In this document: positions 60,162 to 64,000 of the stretch, piece by piece | Numbering within the stretch: the first letter of the stretch is position 1 | Layout: every line of letters begins with the position of its first letter | Origin: Chloroflexota bacterium | Lineage (GTDB): Bacteria > Chloroflexota > Anaerolineae > UBA2200 > JACIWT01 | Reading direction: 5' to 3' | NCBI GenBank assembly: GCA_014360825.1 | Contig: JACIWT010000010.1 | Location: forward strand, 1 to 64,000 | DNA length: 64,000 nt | Notes under the pieces: generated by a model | The model's database searches: none | The model's input: the letters and a program-made list of their open reading frames with translations, nothing else | Told to the model about the DNA's origin: nothing | Translations under genes and position numbers: made by a program

Positions 60162-60460
60162 CTTTCTCCTCCCCACGGCTGGAATTCTCCCTGAGACCAA
60201 CGGGATTTGTGTTCCTATTTATAGGAGCAGTTGACGAAATGTAAAAACGAAAACCTTCACCAGAACCATCTCGTCCGCCACTCATCTTCACGGTCTTGAG
60301 GCTGAATTCGAGGGTCTATTTCATCCCAGCCTGCCAGGGCAAGGACTTTGGCGATGGAACAACTACTCGTCTCCCGTCGTTGTCATATTGACTAACAGCA
60401 GGCGATGGGGTAAACTAACATCACGCAAAGGCAAAATATCACACCTGGGAGGCCAATCTC
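60162..60460. other. Intergenic region with one promoter, otherwise empty
   Basis: About 300 bp between the divergent antitoxin gene and the lipoprotein gene. Apart from the promoter at 60388-60416 I see no ORF with a start signal, RNA gene or repeat. Confidence 0.6.
60388..60416 (+). promoter_or_regulatory. Promoter for the FlgD-Ig-like lipoprotein gene
   Basis: TTGACT (60388-60393), 17-bp spacer, TAAACT (60411-60416), 45 bp before the start codon. Confidence 0.7.
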
Positions 60461-61651
60461 TTGAGAGCAAAATGGTTCGTCGCCATCTTATGCGCTGCCC
60501 TTGCATTGTTCCTCGCCAGTTGTCGGGCTGGCCCGCTTATCTATGACGTGCAGATCCGCCCCGATGTCATCTCACCCAATGCCGATGGCGTGGATGACGT
60601 GGCTGCCGTTTCCTACAAGATCGGCAGCAATGCCAACATCTCGATCTATTTGATAGATGCTCAGGGGAACAAGCACTACTTCCGCCGTGACGGCCGCCGT
60701 TCCCACGGCTCCTACACCGCCCTCTTCAGCGGCGTGATTGACGGCCGCATGCTTCCCGATGGTACGTATACGATGGTCCTGGAAGCAACCAATGAGTCTG
60801 GCCGCACCGAGAAAATCGAGAAGTCCATCACCCTGGTGGATGCCGACACCAACTACATCGAGATCCGCAACTTGAACATCTACCCTTCGAGTTTTACCCC
60901 TAACCGCGATGGCATCAAAGACCGCGTGACCATCGCTTATTACCTCAATAAGGAAGCCACCATCGTGCGGGTGTACCTGCTGGGCCCCGATGGAGAGAAA
61001 TACCCCATCCCCGACGACAAGATTCGCCCCATGGGCGCGCCAGGCAACCATGAGCATGACTATGAGGGCGGCGTGGACCTGGGCGCTGCCCCGCCACCCG
61101 ACGGGACGTACACTGTGGTGGTGGAGGCCGAGGATGCGGTGGGAAACCGCGACCAGAAAACCGGGCAATTGACCATCGAAGTGGGCGGGGTGCCTATGGC
61201 CGAAATCGTCAACCGCGCTGTGCAATGGTCGGGCGACAGTTATGCCCTGGGCCAGACCCTGACTTTCACCTGCACGGTGCGCAATATCGGAAAAGTCCCC
61301 ATCCGCACCCAAGGGCCTGAGTCGGGCTATACCTACACCAACGCCGAGACTTATGGCAGTTGCGGCTACTATACCGACCCCGGCGTGTTCCGCGTCGGGC
61401 TGGATATGGAAGACAACAGCATCGGGCGCGAGTATCCCTGGCGCTGGCAACTGGGCAAAGATAGCGAACTCACTGTGATAGATGGCCATAAGTACCTGAT
61501 GCCCGGCCAGACCGTGCAGGTCGTCGGACATTTGACCTTCGTGGACAAGACCCCACGTACTGCACCCTACTTCTGGGTGGGTCTCATCCACGAAGAGGTG
61601 CGCAAGGTGGACGACCGCGTGGACCCCAAACAGGTTACGATAGATTTCTAG
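60461..61651 (+). CDS. Lipoprotein with FlgD-Ig-like repeats
   Basis: 396 residues from TTG 60461 (GGGAGG site). Signal ends in lipobox 'FLASC'. Two copies of the FlgD-Ig-like/gliding-type block follow: 'VISPNADGVDDVAAVSYKI ... LPDGTYTMVLEA' and 'SFTPNRDGIKDRVTIAYYL ... PDGTYTVVVEAED'. A β-sandwich C-terminal domain (about residues 245-396) resembles a CARDB- or intracellular-proteinase-inhibitor-type fold ('LGQTLTFTCTVRNIGKVPI', 'LMPGQTVQVVGHLTF'). Surface-exposed, probably structural or adhesive; no enzyme motif. An antisense frame of 370 residues here is not a gene. Confidence 0.85.
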   Translation: MRAKWFVAILCAALALFLASCRAGPLIYDVQIRPDVISPNADGVDDVAAVSYKIGSNANISIYLIDAQGNKHYFRRDGRRSHGSYTALFSGVIDGRMLPDGTYTMVLEATNESGRTEKIEKSITLVDADTNYIEIRNLNIYPSSFTPNRDGIKDRVTIAYYLNKEATIVRVYLLGPDGEKYPIPDDKIRPMGAPGNHEHDYEGGVDLGAAPPPDGTYTVVVEAEDAVGNRDQKTGQLTIEVGGVPMAEIVNRAVQWSGDSYALGQTLTFTCTVRNIGKVPIRTQGPESGYTYTNAETYGSCGYYTDPGVFRVGLDMEDNSIGREYPWRWQLGKDSELTVIDGHKYLMPGQTVQVVGHLTFVDKTPRTAPYFWVGLIHEEVRKVDDRVDPKQVTIDF

Positions 61652-61749
61652 TGTGTGCATCGCAGCCGCGGCGTATCGAAACACGGCGGTCTCAGCGCTA
61701 TCGGTAGTGGATTCAGTTGGATGCCTCGGAGTTAGGGACTGACCAGCAG

Positions 61750-62667
61750 ATGGACCTCTCTGTTATCATTGTCAACTGGAATGTGAGAGACCTCCTCGCC
61801 GCGTGCGTTGATTCGGTGCTACGCTTCACGCGCCCCAGCCTCGAAACCGAGGTTATCGTCGTGGACAACGCTTCCCACGACGGCAGCCCCAATATGATAC
61901 GCCAGCGCTTCCCTTCCGTGCACCTCCTGGCCAACACCGAGAACAAGGGCTTCGCTGGTGGCAACAACCAGGGCCTTCGTGCTGCCACCGGTCGCTATCT
62001 GGCTCTCCTGAACCCCGACACCGAGGTTCGGGGCGATGCTCTGGGGACACTGGTGGACTTCCTGGCAGCCACACCAAACGCTGGGATGGTTGGCCCACGC
62101 CTGATCCACTCTGATGGCAGTTTCCAGCACTCCGCCTTCCGCTTTCCCACCCTGGCTATGGCTTTCTTCGACTTCTTCCCTCTCCACCACCGGCTCATCC
62201 ATTCCCGGCTCAATGGGCGCTACCCGCGCCGTCTTTATGATGCCGGCGTGCCCTTTCCCATTGATCATCCCTTGGGTGCCTGTATGGTGCTGCGCCGCGA
62301 GGTGATCGAACAGGTGGGGCTCCTGGACGAGGGCTTTTTCATGTACTGCGAGGAGATTGATTGGGCTATGCGCGTGCGGAAGGCAGGATGGGGCATCTAC
62401 TGCGTGCCGGCGGCTGAAGTGGTACATCATGTCGGACAGAGCACGCGCCAATCCCGCGACGAGATGTTCGTTACCCTCTGGCGCAGTCGCTACCGGCTCT
62501 TCGAGAAGTACTACGGCCCGGCGTATCGCTGGCTGGTACGGCGCATTGTGAGGCTGGGGATGGCGCGCGAGGTGGCACGCGTGCGGAGGGCTTTGCGGCG
62601 CGGCGAAATGAGTCGGACGGAAGCACAGAGCCGCCTCAGCGCCTGTCGCCTCGTGGCCAGCCTATGA
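61750..62667 (+). CDS. Glycosyltransferase family 2 (rhamnosyltransferase-like)
   Basis: 305 residues from ATG 61750; a TTG at 61717 is an alternative, neither with a strong ribosome-binding site. GT-A fold: 'LSVIIVNWNVRDLLAACVDSV', 'VIVVDNASHDGSP', 'NKGFAGGNNQGLRAATGRYLALLNPDTEV', and the acceptor block 'GACMVLRREVIEQVGLLDEGFFMYCEEIDWAMRVRKAGW' with the ED-type catalytic acid. Cytosolic; transfers a sugar to an O-antigen or cell-wall polysaccharide intermediate. It is followed by a second GT2 gene 7 bp away. Confidence 0.9.
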   Translation: MDLSVIIVNWNVRDLLAACVDSVLRFTRPSLETEVIVVDNASHDGSPNMIRQRFPSVHLLANTENKGFAGGNNQGLRAATGRYLALLNPDTEVRGDALGTLVDFLAATPNAGMVGPRLIHSDGSFQHSAFRFPTLAMAFFDFFPLHHRLIHSRLNGRYPRRLYDAGVPFPIDHPLGACMVLRREVIEQVGLLDEGFFMYCEEIDWAMRVRKAGWGIYCVPAAEVVHHVGQSTRQSRDEMFVTLWRSRYRLFEKYYGPAYRWLVRRIVRLGMAREVARVRRALRRGEMSRTEAQSRLSACRLVASL

Positions 62668-62674
62668 GGTTGTG

Positions 62675-63427
62675 ATGCCCGACCTGACGGTTATCGTGCT
62701 GACCAAGAACGAGGAGCGCAACATCGCCGCCTGTCTGGATAGCGTGCGTTGGGCCGATCGTCTGATGGTTCTCGACTCGTTCAGTGATGACCACACGGTG
62801 GATATCGCCGAGGCCGCTGGGGCGGCGGTGTACAGGCGACCTTTCGTGAACTATCCCGACCAGCGCAATGCTGCCCTGGACTTGGCAACAACCGAGTGGG
62901 TCTTTTTTGTGGATGCCGACGAGCGGGCTACGCCCGAGTTGGGAGCCGAAATCCGCCAGGCCATCGCTTCTGACCGGGCAGGTTGGTGGGTGCCCCGGCG
63001 AAACATCATCTGGGGCAAGTGGATCCGGCATACCGGCTGGTATCCAGACTATCAACTTCGCCTGTTGCGGCGAGGACGAGCGCGCTACGATCCACAGCGC
63101 GAGGTGCACGAACTGGTCATCCTGGATGGGCCAGCCGGTTACCTACAAAATCCTCTAATTCACTACAACTACCAGACGGTGGGCCAATTCCTGGCCAGAC
63201 AAGATCGCTACACCCACTTCGAGGCGGATATCCTATTCAAACAAGGCATTCGACCGCGACCTCACAACTACATCCTCCAGCCCCTCCGCGAATTCACCCG
63301 GCGTTTCATTGCGTTAGAAGGCTATCGCGATGGCGGATACGGCTTTCTGCTGAGCCTTTTGATGGCCTACTATACTTTCTTGACCTACGTGCGTCTGCGA
63401 CAGAGGTGGAGGAAACAGGGAGGCTGA
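62675..63427 (+). CDS. Glycosyltransferase family 2 (WaaE/KdtX-like)
   Basis: 250 residues from ATG 62675 (GAGG site five bases upstream). 'LTVIVLTKNEERNIAACLDSVRWADRLMVLDSFSDDHTVDIAEAAGA', 'FVNYPDQRNAALDLATTEWVFFVDADERATPEL' and 'GWYPDYQLRLLRRGRARYD ... VHE' match the WaaE-type β-1,4-glucosyltransferase group, with the C-terminal 'EFTRRFIALEGYRDGGYGFLLSLLMAYYTFLTY' hydrophobic tail. It acts on envelope glycans; the exact sugar is unknown. It is co-transcribed with the preceding GT2. Confidence 0.9.
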   Translation: MPDLTVIVLTKNEERNIAACLDSVRWADRLMVLDSFSDDHTVDIAEAAGAAVYRRPFVNYPDQRNAALDLATTEWVFFVDADERATPELGAEIRQAIASDRAGWWVPRRNIIWGKWIRHTGWYPDYQLRLLRRGRARYDPQREVHELVILDGPAGYLQNPLIHYNYQTVGQFLARQDRYTHFEADILFKQGIRPRPHNYILQPLREFTRRFIALEGYRDGGYGFLLSLLMAYYTFLTYVRLRQRWRKQGG

Positions 63428-63467
63428 AATCGAGAGAGAACCCTCTCCGGGGAATGATGCGGTCCCT

Positions 63468-63944
63468 CTAAATCTTGGTGGCCAATTCCACGATCTTCGG
63501 ATAGCCTGCCTCGATGATCTCTTCCAACTCACGGGCCTTGAGGCGGTAATCCATCAGCGACCCTCCATATGGGTCCTCGATGTCAAAACGCTGGCCGATC
63601 ATCTCGCTGAGCAAGTGCATTTTCTCGTCGGCACGGCGGAAATCGCGCTGGATGGCATTGGCGTGCCTCTCGGCCATCACCAGGATCAGGTCGGCTTGGT
63701 CAATATCCTCTTGGGTGAGATTGCGTCCTCGATGGTCACTGATGTCTAAGTCATGCTCTGCCATTACCTGGCGAGCATAGGCAGTCGCGGGCTCGCCTTC
63801 CAGGGCCCACAGCCCCGCCGATCGCACATCGAACTCGGCGGCTCGCCCTTCACGGGCCAGCCTGGCCTGCAAGAAGCCCACGGCCATCGGCGAACGACAG
63901 ACATTGCCCGTGCAGACAAACAAGATCACATGCTTCTTGGCCAT
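63468..63944 (-). CDS. Low-molecular-weight protein (tyrosine or arginine) phosphatase
   Basis: 158 residues from ATG 63944. Active-site loop C11-T-G-N-V-C-R17-S (C-x5-R), general acid Asp in 'DIEDPYGGSLMDY'. This is the YwlE/Wzb group; a Thr at the second loop position is common in arginine phosphatases of the YwlE type, but the assignment is not certain. It converges with the glycosyltransferase pair and could dephosphorylate a BY-kinase, although none is in view. The window ends about 56 bp further on. Confidence 0.9.
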   Translation of the reverse strand: MAKKHVILFVCTGNVCRSPMAVGFLQARLAREGRAAEFDVRSAGLWALEGEPATAYARQVMAEHDLDISDHRGRNLTQEDIDQADLILVMAERHANAIQRDFRRADEKMHLLSEMIGQRFDIEDPYGGSLMDYRLKARELEEIIEAGYPKIVELATKI

Positions 63945-64000
63945 GCCGCTCTGCCCCCTATCTATAGAACGCACACCCTGGCGCTCTTTCCTCGAAGTAT

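Noticed and set aside
60572-61684. Minus-strand frame of 370 residues opposite the lipoprotein
   Set aside because: The plus-strand gene has promoter, ribosome-binding site, lipobox and repeated Ig-like blocks; the antisense frame is a GC-driven shadow with His/Val-rich composition.

Overview
The window looks like a fragment of a GC-rich, probably anaerobic bacterium of the Chloroflexota (Anaerolineae-like) type. This is inferred from gene content (a PyrF-PyrE fusion, soluble FtsK-like ATPase with WXG100-like proteins, β-oxidation genes with an Etf-ferredoxin fusion, an AOR-type tungsten enzyme) and from C/T-rich interspersed palindromes of a kind I associate with that phylum. It was not established by any search. 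The first ~1.15 kb is visibly AT-richer, has different codon use, and encodes a Cys-rich secreted protein that runs antisense into fmdB, so it is probably a foreign segment or an assembly join. I see no rRNA, tRNA or CRISPR.

Layout. 1-1180: foreign-looking segment. 1180-3895 (minus): fmdB and mutS2. 3973-11564 (plus): a sugar locus with a LacI regulator and two operators, a GH65 phosphorylase, β-phosphoglucomutase and an ABC importer (binding protein and two permeases, no ATPase). 11767-17411 (plus): a carboxylesterase-like hydrolase, an amidohydrolase of the MTA/SAH-deaminase type, and a BMP/nucleoside-type importer (lipoprotein and two permeases, again no ATPase). 17534-36373 (minus): a roughly 19-kb acyl-CoA region. 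In transcription order it holds thiolase, small protein, 3-hydroxyacyl-CoA dehydrogenase, enoyl-CoA hydratase, acyl-CoA dehydrogenase, etfB, a secreted β-propeller, second thiolase, HAD phosphatase, CoA-transferase-like A and B, aminotransferase, ferredoxin-fused etfA, two thioesterases, an MBL hydrolase, two benzoyl-CoA-reductase/2-hydroxyacyl-CoA-dehydratase-type subunits, and then an acyl-CoA ligase with its own promoter. A good promoter and a structured leader with an apparent attenuator precede it.

36737-39984 (plus): mutL and two membrane stress-type proteins. 40056-44016 (minus): class III aminotransferase, MoaD-like protein, aldehyde:ferredoxin oxidoreductase and a poly-cluster ferredoxin, divergent from a CsoR/CstR-type regulator and thioredoxin. 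44941-56626 (plus): hutH and hutU separated by a type-VII-secretion-like island (46596-53465) and a fused pyrF-pyrE. 56623-58019: tryptophan T-box leader and trpS. 58021-63944: folC, a DUF433/DUF5615 toxin-antitoxin pair, a lipoprotein, two glycosyltransferases and a low-molecular-weight phosphatase.

The most interesting region is 46596-53465: three small WXG100-like proteins with W-x-D in place of W-x-G, a long helical protein ending in an HEGTH metallopeptidase-like domain, a PsbP/DUF1795-like protein, a membrane protein with only two near-identical WD40 repeats whose frame continues past a single TAA into a LecA-like domain, and a three-domain FtsK/EssC-type ATPase without membrane segments. 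That ATPase gene carries two in-frame palindromic repeat insertions in its third domain. No canonical EccB/D/E, EssA/B or mycosin partner is present, so this may be a minimal or divergent WXG100 export system.
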